A stretch of DNA of 64,000 nucleotides from UBA8524 sp964215915 (GCA_964215915.1 CAXPEB010000059.1:1-64000); one strand, 5' to 3'; positions 25,624 to 35,331 are shown, counted from the stretch's first letter. Notes: a model not told the origin generated them from the letters alone. Program-made: numbers and translations.

Positions 25624-27810
25624 CTAAGGTCTTCCGGCAATCATCAGGGAACAAATCCCTGCCTGATCCCCGGAATTCCATTCCAGGAAATACATCCCTT
25701 CGGAAAGTCCTTCAAGGTCAATTACCTGTTCTCCCGCATCCAAATTAAAGGAATACAGCAGCTTTCCATCCAAACTTCTCACCTTCAACTTTACCGGAGA
25801 ATCGCTCAATACCTGAACCTTGCCCTGTGCAGGATTCGGGTAATATTCAAACGGTGCTACAGGATTCAACGCTGCTGTTCCCAGTTTTATCTCAGCCAGA
25901 CGAACAGCCGCATAGGCATTCGCTTTTCCCCAGCCCCAACGCAGGTCCCCGTCAGGACCAATATCGCCGGTATTCTTATCCAGACGAGCGGTAATCCGCA
26001 ATATTTCTTTGACTTCCCTTGCGGTTAGATCCGGGTTAGCCTGCAGCATCAAAGCGATAACACCTGCAACCGCAGGTCCGCTCATGCTCGTTCCGGAATA
26101 GGGTACAAAATCATACTGTTTTCCCTGGAAAGTCACCGATTCCGTTGGGGTACCCGGAGCCGGATCAAATGAATTGACGGAAGAAACCACGTTTTGTCCG
26201 GGACCGGCAATATCCGGTTTCACCCGTTCATCGGTTGTAGGGCCCCAGCTGGAGAAGGAAGTAATATCTCCCAGCGTTTCCTGTCCGTTGGGCAGTGTCG
26301 CTTCTCCCTGATAAGCTGCCACGGTAATCACCTCTTTGCTTACCGCCGGAGGACCCCCTACGGAATAGTGGGCATCACCTCCCACGGCCCCCGGAAAACT
26401 GGCCAGAAAACTCTGTCCCCAGTTTGTCACGCGGTTATCCAACTGAGCAATATGCCACAGGTGGGTTGCTCCGCTGCCGGTAACAGAGAGCATGATCTTG
26501 GAATTTCCGGTGCTGCGGCATTCGAACAGCAGGTTGGGTTTCTTATTCAGAAAATTGCGGTCTTCACTGGTAATACGCAGCACCAGCGTATCATCGGCAT
26601 CGGTATACAGGGTATCGTATCGATTGAGGTATTCTGTGGTAGAAAACCAGTTACTGCTGTAAAACACTGTATTATTTATCGGGTCGGCCAGTTGCAGGCG
26701 TACCGAAAAGGAGGCATCGGGTTCCGCCCAGATATTTACCGTCTCGCCATAATAACCGGCAAGTCCTGCCGCTTTTTTTACTTCCGTATGGATGGTATCT
26801 CCACCGGAGAAGTCATGAAGGATATGAAAAAACTCTCCCCCGTTGTTTCCGGCGGAAGAGACAAATACCGCCCCCTTGCCGGACAATACATCAAGAGCCA
26901 GATTTCGCAGGGTGCTTCCGTCGTGAGGGCCGCTGTGATTCCCGAAACTCATATTGACCACAAAGGGTTTGTTTACTGCTTCGGCATAATCTGCCACATA
27001 CTTGATGGCATCTATAAATGAAGGATCATCGCGTTTCAATGAGATAAAGATCAGCTCGGCTTCCGGAGCAATCCCGCGGAACCGGGTTCCGGCTCCTCCC
27101 CCGCCTGCAATACCCCCGACATGGGTTCCGTGAGAGCCGGGGCCGAATACATACAGGGTATCGTCACCTGCTGCCAGCAGTTCATCCATACCCACGTACT
27201 CAGTACCAAACCCGAATTTCTCCGGTGCCGGACCGCTGTTTTTATTCTGGTCCCAGGCACGGCTTACCCGGTACTCACTCATTGTGGTATCGTAGAACAT
27301 GGGATGGGTATAATCAAATCCCCAGTCGATAATCGCCACAATCACTCCTTTGCCGGTATACGGCATGGACAAGTCGCCAAGTCCCATATAAACACTGTCG
27401 ACACGCAGACTGTGCCGGGTTCTTTCCAGCTCCGGCTCCAGGTGCGAACCTGCCTCCAGGTATCGGATACCGTTGAGTTGAATAAGTGCCTCAAAAGCAT
27501 TCAACGGAACCCTCAGCGTGAGCAGACTCCCCAGATCACTGCCTATGCGTATGCCCAGGTTTTTCAGTAACTCCCGGTCGAAATCGGGTTGCACCTGCGC
27601 CAAAACACCAACCTGGTAACCGCCGTTTGCCGGTATAAGATCATAGCGTACGATAAATTCACTGGGGAGAATAATTCCCTTCTTGTTGGCCACCTGCCCC
27701 AGGTAAGACTGAAGTTCCTGCCGGAATATCCGGGCAGAAGGAGACAGTTCGGATTGAGCGGAAACCGCCAGGCTTTGTATCAGAATAAAAGCCAAAAGGA
27801 GCCTTTTCAT
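25624..27810 (-). CDS. Secreted S8 (subtilisin-like) protease with T9SS sorting domain
   Basis: 728 residues. Signal MKRLLLAFILIQSLAVSAQ; propeptide-like region to about 130; then the subtilase triad: Asp162 (VAIIDWGFDYTH), His227 (GSHGTHVGG) and Ser575 (GTSMSGPAVAG). A long insertion of about 200 residues (roughly 330-500) separates His and Ser, as in cell-envelope and Bacteroidota subtilases. The last ~75 residues are a T9SS sorting domain (FEYYPNPAQG, LKVRSLDGKLL, LSEGMYFLEW). Predicted surface or extracellular protease that degrades proteins for nutrition. ATG 27810 chosen for the signal peptide. Confidence 0.94.
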   Translation of the reverse strand: MKRLLLAFILIQSLAVSAQSELSPSARIFRQELQSYLGQVANKKGIILPSEFIVRYDLIPANGGYQVGVLAQVQPDFDRELLKNLGIRIGSDLGSLLTLRVPLNAFEALIQLNGIRYLEAGSHLEPELERTRHSLRVDSVYMGLGDLSMPYTGKGVIVAIIDWGFDYTHPMFYDTTMSEYRVSRAWDQNKNSGPAPEKFGFGTEYVGMDELLAAGDDTLYVFGPGSHGTHVGGIAGGGGAGTRFRGIAPEAELIFISLKRDDPSFIDAIKYVADYAEAVNKPFVVNMSFGNHSGPHDGSTLRNLALDVLSGKGAVFVSSAGNNGGEFFHILHDFSGGDTIHTEVKKAAGLAGYYGETVNIWAEPDASFSVRLQLADPINNTVFYSSNWFSTTEYLNRYDTLYTDADDTLVLRITSEDRNFLNKKPNLLFECRSTGNSKIMLSVTGSGATHLWHIAQLDNRVTNWGQSFLASFPGAVGGDAHYSVGGPPAVSKEVITVAAYQGEATLPNGQETLGDITSFSSWGPTTDERVKPDIAGPGQNVVSSVNSFDPAPGTPTESVTFQGKQYDFVPYSGTSMSGPAVAGVIALMLQANPDLTAREVKEILRITARLDKNTGDIGPDGDLRWGWGKANAYAAVRLAEIKLGTAALNPVAPFEYYPNPAQGKVQVLSDSPVKLKVRSLDGKLLYSFNLDAGEQVIDLEGLSEGMYFLEWNSGDQAGICSLMIAGRP

Positions 27811-27840
27811 ACCCGCTAAGTTAAACAGTCCCAAGCGGGT
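27811..27840 (-). repeat. Inverted repeat directly before the S8 protease start
   Basis: ACCCGCT (27811-27817) and AGCGGGT (27834-27840) could pair in the 5' leader, with a 16-nt loop touching the start codon. The remaining 230 bp to the next gene contain another palindrome, GGAAAT-GGGT-ATTTCC at 27937-27952, and no open frame I can support. Confidence 0.4.
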
Positions 27841-28070
27841 TATACAGTATTCCTTTCCATACGTCGGATAACCCCCCTGGTTTCTATCAAAATGAGAGAG
27901 TATTTTTTCGCTATGATAGAATTCCGGACTGGCATGGGAAATGGGTATTTCCTTCCTATCTCAATGCTGGCAAGGGATTCCATACTACTCGAGACAATTT
28001 GGAATAGGGATGGAATTACTTACGGCATAAGTGACCTGAAAGACATTGTTTAACCTAAATCCTATCAATT

Positions 28071-28883
28071 ATGAAAACGAAAAGCTTAATCTCAATCATA
28101 GCGGGTTTCGGATTACTCTTCGGAGCCTGTGAAAAAAACAACGACATGGCTGAGCAAACAACAGATCAGGGAACCATGAAGGTCAGCATGACCGATGCCC
28201 CGGCTAATTACAATGCCCTTAATGTCCGGATCAATAAAGCCGAAGTCTATCTCGAAGGCCAGGGCTGGGTGCAACTGGAAAACCGGGCGCAACAATTTGA
28301 TGTACTGGAATTGAACAACGGTCAATCCATTGAAATTGCCTCATCCAATCAATTGAGAGCCGGAACCTATAGCCGCCTCCGCCTTGAATTTGCCCAGGAA
28401 GTCAATCTTACCACACTCGCATCCGTGGGACTTCCGGGATCTGAGGCGGAAGGAACTTTCCAACTGATGTGGAAAGGATCCAATACCATAGAAATTGAAA
28501 TTAACGAACAGGTAGAAGTTGGTTCGCAAACCGATGTACTGCTTGATTTTGACGCAGCGCGCTCCGTGGTTGAAGACGGTAACGACTACTACATCCAACC
28601 CGTTATCCGCTATGTACAAAATACCAGCACCGGTATCAGCGGACAACTCGAAGGCAGCGCTCAGGCGATGATCATTGCCAGAAACGGTGAACTTGAGGCC
28701 TCTGCTTATGCCGCTGTCGACGGTGAATTTATGATCCGCGGACTGGCTGACGGGACTTATGATCTGACTATTGAATACCTGCAGAATGTCGACGGACAAC
28801 TGGAATACGGTGAGAAAGAGGTCCGCGATGTAACCGTTACCCAGGGACATATCACCATGCTGGGTACCGTATATGTGAAATAA
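28071..28883 (+). CDS. DUF4382 lipoprotein
   Basis: 270 residues. Lipoprotein signal MKTKSLISIIAGFGLLFGAC. DUF4382 domain: GTMKVSMTDAPANYNALNVR, INKAEVYLEGQGWVQL, FDVLELNNGQS, LRAGTYSRLRLEF, IQPVIRYV. The final ~80 residues (ISGQLEGSAQ, FMIRGLADGTYDLTIEY) look like a carboxypeptidase-regulatory-like beta sandwich. The role of DUF4382 proteins is unknown; the lipid anchor puts this one on the periplasmic or outer face of an envelope membrane. Followed by a strong terminator. Confidence 0.88.
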   Translation: MKTKSLISIIAGFGLLFGACEKNNDMAEQTTDQGTMKVSMTDAPANYNALNVRINKAEVYLEGQGWVQLENRAQQFDVLELNNGQSIEIASSNQLRAGTYSRLRLEFAQEVNLTTLASVGLPGSEAEGTFQLMWKGSNTIEIEINEQVEVGSQTDVLLDFDAARSVVEDGNDYYIQPVIRYVQNTSTGISGQLEGSAQAMIIARNGELEASAYAAVDGEFMIRGLADGTYDLTIEYLQNVDGQLEYGEKEVRDVTVTQGHITMLGTVYVK

Positions 28884-28911
28884 CATCAAGCTTCCTTAAT
28901 ACTTCGGGAAG

Positions 28912-28940
28912 AGGCCGCCTACGGGTGGCCTTTTCTTTTT
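28912..28940 (+). terminator. Terminator after the DUF4382 gene
   Basis: 8-bp stem AGGCCGCC / GGTGGCCT (one G-U pair), loop TACG, then TTTCTTTTTT. Confidence 0.88.
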
Positions 28941-28971
28941 TATGGATGGATGGACAAACGGTATGAAACAG

Positions 28972-30147
28972 TTAATCGCGTTTTGCTGCTATGGAACGGA
29001 CCAACAGCGAGAAAGCAACCAGGCAAAACAGACTACAGGTCATGAATATCCAGGGGTAAGCCAAAGAGGACGCGGCGTATAGGGTCCCCGACAACCAGGC
29101 ACCTGCCCCAATCCCAATCTCCAGGGCCATATAAACCGTTGCCATGGCGCGCCCCACATGACCGTCTACACTGCGGTCTACTGCCCAGGCCATGATCGTT
29201 GGGGAATTGATCCCGTTTCCCAGTCCGAACAGCACGGCACCGGTCAGCAACATGGGTATGCTTGAGGCAAAAGCCAGTACGATCATGGCTGTTGCCAACA
29301 AAAAAGTGCTTGCCAACAGTACCTTTTCCCGCCCAATGCGGTCGGATACTCTGCCGGAAGAAAAGCGCACCAATACCGATGCCGCCGTAAAGACACTGAA
29401 AAAGACTCCCTTGTTTTCCAGCCCAAGCATTTTGCATTTATCGGGTATGAGGGTAAGTAAGGTGCCGAAGCTCAGCACGGCCAGCATTAATACCAGGGCG
29501 GGCAACAAAACTCTTGGCTCATAAAATTCATGAAAGCGCACCCGTAACAAAGACAGGGAAAACCGTTCCCGGACAGCGAGGGTTTCGCGCATGCCTATCA
29601 TCCATAACACCGCCACGAAGCCAAGGGCGGAAGCACTTAGAAACAGCGCCTGATATCCAAAGGTGAGCACCAGCCAGCTTCCCAATGCCGGTCCCGCCGC
29701 CATACCCACCGAACCGGCAAGGCTCAGCATCCCCATGGCCTCTCCCCTTTTTCCCTGGGGAATCAGGTCGGCTACATAAGCTGAGCTTCCGGTTGGGGTA
29801 AACCCGGTGGAAAAGCCGTGAAACAAGCGGAGCGCCAAAAATGCGAGTACTCCTCCCGTAAACAGGTACAGTATGCCACAGGCAGCACTTACCACTGCCC
29901 CGATCACCATTACCGGCACCCGGCCGATGCGGTCTGCAAACTTTCCACTGAAAGGACGCGAGATAAGAGCGGTAATGGTAAATAATGAGATGATATACCC
30001 GATATAAGCTTCCCCGCCCAACGCCTTAAGGTAATCCGGTAATTCCGGAATGATCATGTTAAAGCTGGAAAAGAAAAGCAGGTTGCAGCCGCACAGCCTG
30101 AGAAAAGCAGGAGCCAACAGGGGGTTTTGTGTCGTTTTGCTGCGCAT
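28972..30147 (-). CDS. MFS transporter
   Basis: 391 residues with twelve predicted membrane segments. The first cytoplasmic loop has the MFS motif GKFADRIGRVPVMV, repeated in the second half as GRVSDRIGREKVLL. SLAGSVGMAAGPALGSWLV is the drug-antiporter-like motif C region. It resembles multidrug/sugar exporters of the DHA1 type; substrate not deducible. Convergent with the DUF4382 gene; the tRNA-His gene is upstream on the same strand with its own terminator between. Confidence 0.9.
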   Translation of the reverse strand: MRSKTTQNPLLAPAFLRLCGCNLLFFSSFNMIIPELPDYLKALGGEAYIGYIISLFTITALISRPFSGKFADRIGRVPVMVIGAVVSAACGILYLFTGGVLAFLALRLFHGFSTGFTPTGSSAYVADLIPQGKRGEAMGMLSLAGSVGMAAGPALGSWLVLTFGYQALFLSASALGFVAVLWMIGMRETLAVRERFSLSLLRVRFHEFYEPRVLLPALVLMLAVLSFGTLLTLIPDKCKMLGLENKGVFFSVFTAASVLVRFSSGRVSDRIGREKVLLASTFLLATAMIVLAFASSIPMLLTGAVLFGLGNGINSPTIMAWAVDRSVDGHVGRAMATVYMALEIGIGAGAWLSGTLYAASSLAYPWIFMTCSLFCLVAFSLLVRSIAAKRD

Positions 30148-30151
30148 AGGG

Positions 30152-30180
30152 TAAAAAAAAAGTCCGGCGCAAACCGGACT
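30152..30180 (-). terminator. Terminator of the tRNA-His gene
   Basis: Perfect 7-bp stem AGTCCGG / CCGGACT, 6-nt loop, followed on the minus strand by a nine-T run. Confidence 0.9.
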
Positions 30181-30186
30181 TACCTG

Positions 30187-30261
30187 GGTGGATGATGGGA
30201 CTCGAACCCACGGCCCTCAGAACCACAATCTGATGCTCTAACCACCTGAGCTACAACCACC
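30187..30261 (-). tRNA. tRNA-His (anticodon GTG)
   Basis: Minus-strand cloverleaf: extra 5' G pairing with C73 (tRNA-His identity), TAGCTCAG D-arm, anticodon stem TCAGA/TCTGA around loop TTGTGGT, T-arm GTGGG-TTCGAGT-CCCAT. The acceptor stem has one U-U mismatch (pair 5-68). The full 3' CCA is not encoded. Confidence 0.95.
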
Positions 30262-30398
30262 ATTTTTTGGGGCCACAAAGATAGTGGCGGTCGGATTTAA
30301 TCCAAAAGAAATTTTCCGGTGTGACAAAAATTCCGGGGTCGCGACAACAAATCGGGTATATGGATCAAATGCATGAAATTTGTGCTCAACAAATTAAC

Positions 30399-32540
30399 AT
30401 GAGCACTCCTGAAATCACAGAACTCGAAGTTGAGGGCATGACCTGTACAAATTGTGCGCTTTCGGTAGAGAAATACCTGAGCCGGATCGGGGGCGAAGAC
30501 ATCAGCGTGAATTTCGCCACCAAGGAAGTCCGCTTCAGAAATACGGCAAAGACCTCCTACGAAGACCTGAAAGAAGGTATACAGCGCCTTGGATATACCG
30601 TAGTAACGGATAAACCGACTTCCGAAAAAGAGAACGAATCCAAAGGGCTTAGTTCCCTGGAAAAAAAACTCATCATTTCGGCTGCTTTTACGCTTCCCCT
30701 TCTGCTGCATATGTTCCTGCCCGGTGTGGCATTATTGAACAACCCGGTCTTTCAGCTTGTATTAAGCCTCCCCCCTCTCTATTACGGAATAACCTATTTC
30801 GGTAAAAGTGCCTGGGGATCCGTCCGGAACGGAACGGCCAACATGGATGTACTGATCTTTATCGGCTCTATGGCGGCCTTTGCATACAGCCTAACCGGAA
30901 CGCTGATGTATTACGGTCAGCACGAAGCGCATCAATACCTGTTTTATGAAACTTCTGCCACCATCATTACTCTGGTGCTGATGGGCAACTGGATTGAGGA
31001 AAGGTCCGTAAAACAAACCACCCGTTCTCTTCAGCAACTGGTGAGCATGAGCAAAGAAAAAGCCCGGCTCATCAAAAAAAATCTCAACGGAGAAACCACC
31101 ACCGAACTTGTGGATGCCGACAAACTGCAACCTGAAGACCTGATCCAGGTGAATAGCGGGGATCAGATCGTGGCTGACGGAGTAGTGGAGGATGGCGACG
31201 GAGAAGTTGACGAATCGCTGATTAGCGGCGAAAGCACTCCCGTATTCAAAGAAAAAGAAAGCCAGGTGATCTCCGGCAGCATCCTGCTATCCGGATCCAT
31301 GCGTGTAAAAGTCAGCAAAGCCGGAAAAAACAGCACCCTTTCCAAAATCATCCAGTTGGTAAAAGATGCGCAAGGAAAAAAGCCCGGTATCCAGAAACTG
31401 GGAGACAAGGTCTCTTCCATCTTTGTACCGGTAGTCGTTTCGATCTCCCTGCTCACCTTCCTGCTTTCCTGGCTGGCCTTTGATATCAGCCTGCAGGACT
31501 CCATCATGGCCTCTGTAGCCGTACTGGTGATCAGTTGTCCCTGTGCTATGGGACTTGCTACACCCACTGCCGTTATGGTTGGCGTAGGAAAAGGAGCAAA
31601 AGCCGGCGTACTGCTCAAAGGAGGTGACACCATAGAAAAACTGGCCCGTATCAAAACCGTAGTCTTTGATAAAACAGGAACTCTGACAACCGGTGATTTC
31701 CGGGTAAAGGATTTTGAGACCTATGATTTTGACGGTACCGTAGCCCGGAACATCGTGCTCCATATGGAGAAAAAATCCTCCCATCCTATTGCACAATCTA
31801 TCGTAAAAAATAATCCCGACTGGTTCATGATGGCATTCGATTACCAGGAATTCGAGGAAATCAAAGGGAAAGGCCTCCGGGCCGTTGACAACGGCGGAAA
31901 TGAGTTCCTGCTGGGGAAACGCGAGTGGGTTTCTGGAGATTTGGCAGACGCTCCTGACAAAGACCTGTTGCTTAGCTATTGCGGTCGTGTGGTGGCCGGT
32001 TTTGATATCGAAGACCGGGTCAAAGAAGGTACGCGTGAAGCTATCGCCGCCATTCATGCCATGGGTATTGAAACCGTTATGATCAGTGGCGACAACGAAA
32101 AAAAATGCCGTTATGTTTCGGAACGAACCGGGATCAAAAATTACTTTGCTTCCCAGCTCCCCGAACAAAAGCTGGATCATATCCGGGCTCTGAGCGCAAA
32201 AGCACCGGTGGCCATGGTGGGTGACGGCATCAACGATGCTCCTGCCCTGAGCCTTGCAGACATTGGAATCTCCCTGGGCTCTGCCACGGATATTGCCAAA
32301 GAATCAGCGGAAGTGATCCTTCTCAGCGGTCAGATCCATAAAGTTACCGAGGCCTTGAAACTCGGACGACGTACCTATGGCACCATCAAACAGAACCTTT
32401 TCTGGGCCCTGGCCTACAATGTGGTAGCCATACCTATCGCCGCTCTTGGCTTCCTGAGTCCTATGGTCGGAGCACTATCGATGGCCTTTTCAGATGTGGT
32501 GGTGATCGGGAATTCCTTGCGACTGCGACTGAAAAAGTAG
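30399..32540 (+). CDS. Copper-type heavy-metal P-ATPase
   Basis: 713 residues. N-terminal heavy-metal-associated domain with GMTCTNCA (Cys16, Cys19). Eight membrane segments; the sixth holds CPC (Cys380, Cys382), the Cu+ signature of P1B-1 ATPases. Phosphorylation motif DKTGTLT (Asp424), HP motif in KKSSHPIAQSIV, and MVGDGINDAPAL. It pumps monovalent copper (or silver) out of the cytoplasm, either for resistance or, as in some relatives, for cuproenzyme supply. ATG 30399 begins just before the metal domain; ATGs at 30360 and 30369 and a GTG at 30321 are in frame but add no domain. Copper demand by the oxidase genes downstream is suggestive only. Confidence 0.92.
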   Translation: MSTPEITELEVEGMTCTNCALSVEKYLSRIGGEDISVNFATKEVRFRNTAKTSYEDLKEGIQRLGYTVVTDKPTSEKENESKGLSSLEKKLIISAAFTLPLLLHMFLPGVALLNNPVFQLVLSLPPLYYGITYFGKSAWGSVRNGTANMDVLIFIGSMAAFAYSLTGTLMYYGQHEAHQYLFYETSATIITLVLMGNWIEERSVKQTTRSLQQLVSMSKEKARLIKKNLNGETTTELVDADKLQPEDLIQVNSGDQIVADGVVEDGDGEVDESLISGESTPVFKEKESQVISGSILLSGSMRVKVSKAGKNSTLSKIIQLVKDAQGKKPGIQKLGDKVSSIFVPVVVSISLLTFLLSWLAFDISLQDSIMASVAVLVISCPCAMGLATPTAVMVGVGKGAKAGVLLKGGDTIEKLARIKTVVFDKTGTLTTGDFRVKDFETYDFDGTVARNIVLHMEKKSSHPIAQSIVKNNPDWFMMAFDYQEFEEIKGKGLRAVDNGGNEFLLGKREWVSGDLADAPDKDLLLSYCGRVVAGFDIEDRVKEGTREAIAAIHAMGIETVMISGDNEKKCRYVSERTGIKNYFASQLPEQKLDHIRALSAKAPVAMVGDGINDAPALSLADIGISLGSATDIAKESAEVILLSGQIHKVTEALKLGRRTYGTIKQNLFWALAYNVVAIPIAALGFLSPMVGALSMAFSDVVVIGNSLRLRLKK

Positions 32541-32549
32541 CGATTGCCT

Positions 32550-32557
32550 TATTTTTG
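32550..32557 (+). promoter_or_regulatory. -7 box TATTTTTG, 8 nt from the start codon
   Basis: Perfect TAnnTTTG element between the P-ATPase stop and ATG 32566. The distance predicts a leaderless or near-leaderless message. Confidence 0.55.
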
Positions 32558-32565
32558 CGGCCTTC

Positions 32566-33726
32566 ATGGATAAGCCGCATGTGATCTTCTTTCCAGCCTG
32601 GTACCCGCATCGCGGTGACCCCATGCCCGGGCTTTTTGTCAAGTACCATGCACAATCATTGCTGCCACATGCCCGTGTCAGCGTGTTACAGGTGATTGGA
32701 GAAACCCGAAATAGCGGTCCCCTGATTGAATTTGACTATCAGGAAGAAGACGGGCTGCCCACCCAAAGAGTCTATTACCGAAAACTTCCGGGAATAGCGG
32801 GCAAACTGCTGGATGCTTACCATTACCTGTACGGCACCCTGAAAGGATACTCCCTCTTAACTGCCAAACAAGGTAAAGCCGATTTGCACCATGTACATGT
32901 GCTGACCCGTGCGGGGTTTCTGCCCTGGCTGATCCGGATAAGCGGTGGGGTACCTTATCTCATCACCGAGCATTGGTCGCGGTACCATGCTCAGAACCGG
33001 CATGCGTTTAAGGGCGCTTTGCGAAAGTGGCTCACCCGTAGGGTTGTGGCACGTGCTTATGTGGTATGTCCGGTGAATGAAAACCTCGGGCACGCCATGC
33101 AGGAAATGGGCTTTACCAATTCCCGTTACCGGGTGATAAACAATGTAGTGGACCTGAACCGTTTTCAACCGGCAGAAGAGCAGGTGCCCAAAAATCGGTT
33201 CCTGCACGTAAGCTGCTTCGATGAAGCTGCAAAAAACACCCGGGGACTTTTACGGGCTTTTTCCGAAGCAGTCAGACAGGATCCTTCCCTGTTCCTGACG
33301 CTGGTAGGTGACGGACCGGATTTCAGGGAAACGCGGGCTTATTGTGCCGAGCTTGGCCTGGACCCCTACACCACCTTTACGGGATTGCTGACCGGAGAGG
33401 AACTTGTACAGGCCTACCAAAACCACGGTAGCCTGGTACTGTTCAGCAATTATGAGAACCAGCCTGTGGTTATCCTGGAAGCCTTTGCCTGCGGTATTCC
33501 GGTCATTGCCACGCGGGTCGGAGGAATACCGGATATGCTGGATGAAGGCCGTGGTATTCTGTTGGACGCCGGGGATGAAAAAACCTTGTGCCAGGCATTC
33601 TTATCGATAAACCGGGGCGAGTATTCCGCAAATGGCGAAGCCCTACGAAAATATGTGGCCGGCTCCTACAGTTATGAAGCTGTCGGCTCACTCTACGCCA
33701 AACTGTACCAGGAAGCACTGCAGTGA
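32566..33726 (+). CDS. Glycosyltransferase, family 4 type
   Basis: 386 residues with the GT-B fold. N-terminal start FFPAWYPHRGDPMPGLFVKY, and the C-terminal Glycos_transf_1 region with FLHVSCFDEAAKNTRGLL, LVGDGPDFRE and the nucleotide-sugar motif VVILEAFACGIPVIATRVGG (E-x7-E type). It adds a sugar from an NDP donor, probably to a surface polysaccharide or lipid carrier, because a flippase follows with a 4-nt GTGA overlap. Only two genes of a polysaccharide pathway are here; the rest must be elsewhere. Confidence 0.92.
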   Translation: MDKPHVIFFPAWYPHRGDPMPGLFVKYHAQSLLPHARVSVLQVIGETRNSGPLIEFDYQEEDGLPTQRVYYRKLPGIAGKLLDAYHYLYGTLKGYSLLTAKQGKADLHHVHVLTRAGFLPWLIRISGGVPYLITEHWSRYHAQNRHAFKGALRKWLTRRVVARAYVVCPVNENLGHAMQEMGFTNSRYRVINNVVDLNRFQPAEEQVPKNRFLHVSCFDEAAKNTRGLLRAFSEAVRQDPSLFLTLVGDGPDFRETRAYCAELGLDPYTTFTGLLTGEELVQAYQNHGSLVLFSNYENQPVVILEAFACGIPVIATRVGGIPDMLDEGRGILLDAGDEKTLCQAFLSINRGEYSANGEALRKYVAGSYSYEAVGSLYAKLYQEALQ

Positions 33727-34919
33727 AGTTTCTCAACCATCATATTGCCTGGCAGTTCTTTACCCGCTTTGGTGCGGCTGCCTTCAGCCTCTTTATCGGA
33801 GTATTGATCTCCAGGCACCTGGGCACGGAAGGAAGGGGTACACACGGTTTGTACATTGCATCGGTAGCTCTGATCCACCTGAGCACCAACTGGTTCGGTG
33901 GCGCCTCTCTGGTATACCTCAGTCCGCGTCATCCTGTTCCGGGGCTCATCCGCATGTCTGCACTCTGGACGAGCCTGTTCACCCTGATATGCTGGTTGCT
34001 GCTTTATAGCATCGGTATACTCCCTCAAGGCTTCGAAATCCATCTTCTGGTAAGTGTTCTGCTGTTTGTCTGGTGGAACAACCTGGCCAATATTCTTCTG
34101 GGTAAAGAGAATACGGGAGCCTACAACACGCTGATGGTCACCCACCCCATATTTACCGCATTGGTATTGCTGGCCGGTTTGAACTTCACCGGTTACGGTT
34201 TTGCGGTCTTTGTATATGGATACGGTGTCGCCCAGTTCTTTAACCTGTTGCTGGCAGTGTATTACCTCCGGCATTCGCTGAGTCAGGTGGAAAGGGGTAA
34301 AGATCCGGTACTGTTCCGGGTTTTCCTGAAACACGGCTTCTATATTCAGCTGGCTAACCTCACCCAGTTTTTCAATTACCGCCTGCTCTACTTCCTGATT
34401 GATGCCCGCTTTGGCAAAGGTTTCCTGGGAGTTTATTCCAATGCCCTTTCGCTGGCGGAGAGTGTATGGATGATCACCCGGAGCATTTCCACGGTACAGT
34501 TTGCCCGCATCACGAACAGCAACGACCCTCTGAAAAGCCGCGAACTTACCGTAAAGCTGGCCCGGGTCAGTGCAGCCCTGAGTTTTGCCTGTCTGGTGGT
34601 ATTGGTTTTCCTTCCCGATCGTTTCTTCACCTGGTTATTCGGGGCGGGCTTTGAAGGCATTCATCATCTTTTGCTACTGTTGTCGCCGGGGATACTGGCC
34701 ATGAGTGTGAGCAATATCTACGCACACTTTTTTGCCGGAATCGGTCAGAACCGGGTGAATTTCTTCGGGTCTCTGAGTAAGCTGGCTATGGTGCTGGGAG
34801 CCTTTTACCTGCTTGTTCCGGGTATGAAACAGGATGCTGCCCCACTGGCTTCCACCCTGGCTTTCTGTGCTGGGTTTGTGTATCATTGGATTGCCTATAT
34901 GCGCTGGAAAAGACCGTAA
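33723..34919 (+). CDS. Polysaccharide flippase-like membrane protein
   Basis: 398 residues, about twelve membrane segments. The N-terminal RFGAAAFSLFIGVLISRHLG and GTEGRGTHGLYI are characteristic of MATE-like/MVF oligosaccharide flippases (RfbX/Wzx type). Likely flips a lipid-linked glycan made with the help of the preceding glycosyltransferase. GTG start at 33723 overlaps the previous stop. Convergent with the ArsR gene, five bases away. Confidence 0.83.
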   Translation: MKFLNHHIAWQFFTRFGAAAFSLFIGVLISRHLGTEGRGTHGLYIASVALIHLSTNWFGGASLVYLSPRHPVPGLIRMSALWTSLFTLICWLLLYSIGILPQGFEIHLLVSVLLFVWWNNLANILLGKENTGAYNTLMVTHPIFTALVLLAGLNFTGYGFAVFVYGYGVAQFFNLLLAVYYLRHSLSQVERGKDPVLFRVFLKHGFYIQLANLTQFFNYRLLYFLIDARFGKGFLGVYSNALSLAESVWMITRSISTVQFARITNSNDPLKSRELTVKLARVSAALSFACLVVLVFLPDRFFTWLFGAGFEGIHHLLLLLSPGILAMSVSNIYAHFFAGIGQNRVNFFGSLSKLAMVLGAFYLLVPGMKQDAAPLASTLAFCAGFVYHWIAYMRWKRP

Positions 34920-34924
34920 TCCGG

Positions 34925-35269
34925 TCAGGCGCAGTCTTCCTGCTGTTCGTTGGCTTTCAGGCTCATCAATACATCGAAGAATTCACGAAGTTCTTCTTCA
35001 AAATTTTCCAGGAATTCCCAGTCGAGGCAATAAGCCGATTTTTTGCCCATGATCTGGCCGCGGATAAAACCTGACTTTTTCAGATCGAGCAGGTGCTGAC
35101 TGACCGTATTTGCTGTGAGCGGCGGAACAGGCAAGATCTCTCCTTCCACACAATCCCTTCTTTTTGCCAGTTCCTTGATGATATGAACCCGTGCCGGATG
35201 CGCCAGTGCCCGAAGGCCTTCTGACAAGCGTAGTTCATGCTCCGGGAATTCATATTTTTTATTCACCAC
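34925..35269 (-). CDS. ArsR-type winged-helix regulator
   Basis: 114 residues. Winged helix: ALAHPARVHIIKELAKRRDC, LTANTVSQHLLDLKKSGFIRG and KSAYCLDW. Three Cys (in RRDC, AYC and the tail EDC) could sense metal or metalloid, but the compact CxC of classic ArsR/SmtB is absent. It follows the CDF exporter on the same strand with a 62-bp gap; regulation of that exporter is a guess. Start is GTG; no in-frame ATG precedes the HTH. Confidence 0.85.
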   Translation of the reverse strand: MVNKKYEFPEHELRLSEGLRALAHPARVHIIKELAKRRDCVEGEILPVPPLTANTVSQHLLDLKKSGFIRGQIMGKKSAYCLDWEFLENFEEELREFFDVLMSLKANEQQEDCA

Positions 35270-35331
35270 GGCAAAAAACTACCCGCAGTTCAAATCATGT
35301 TTATGGAATTGTAACCAAAACGTAAATTCGC

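Noticed and set aside
26194..27021. 275-residue plus-strand open frame
   Set aside because: Lies opposite the subtilase core with its intact catalytic motifs.
31287..32180. 297-residue minus-strand open frame
   Set aside because: Antisense to the copper ATPase; no recognisable motif or start signal.
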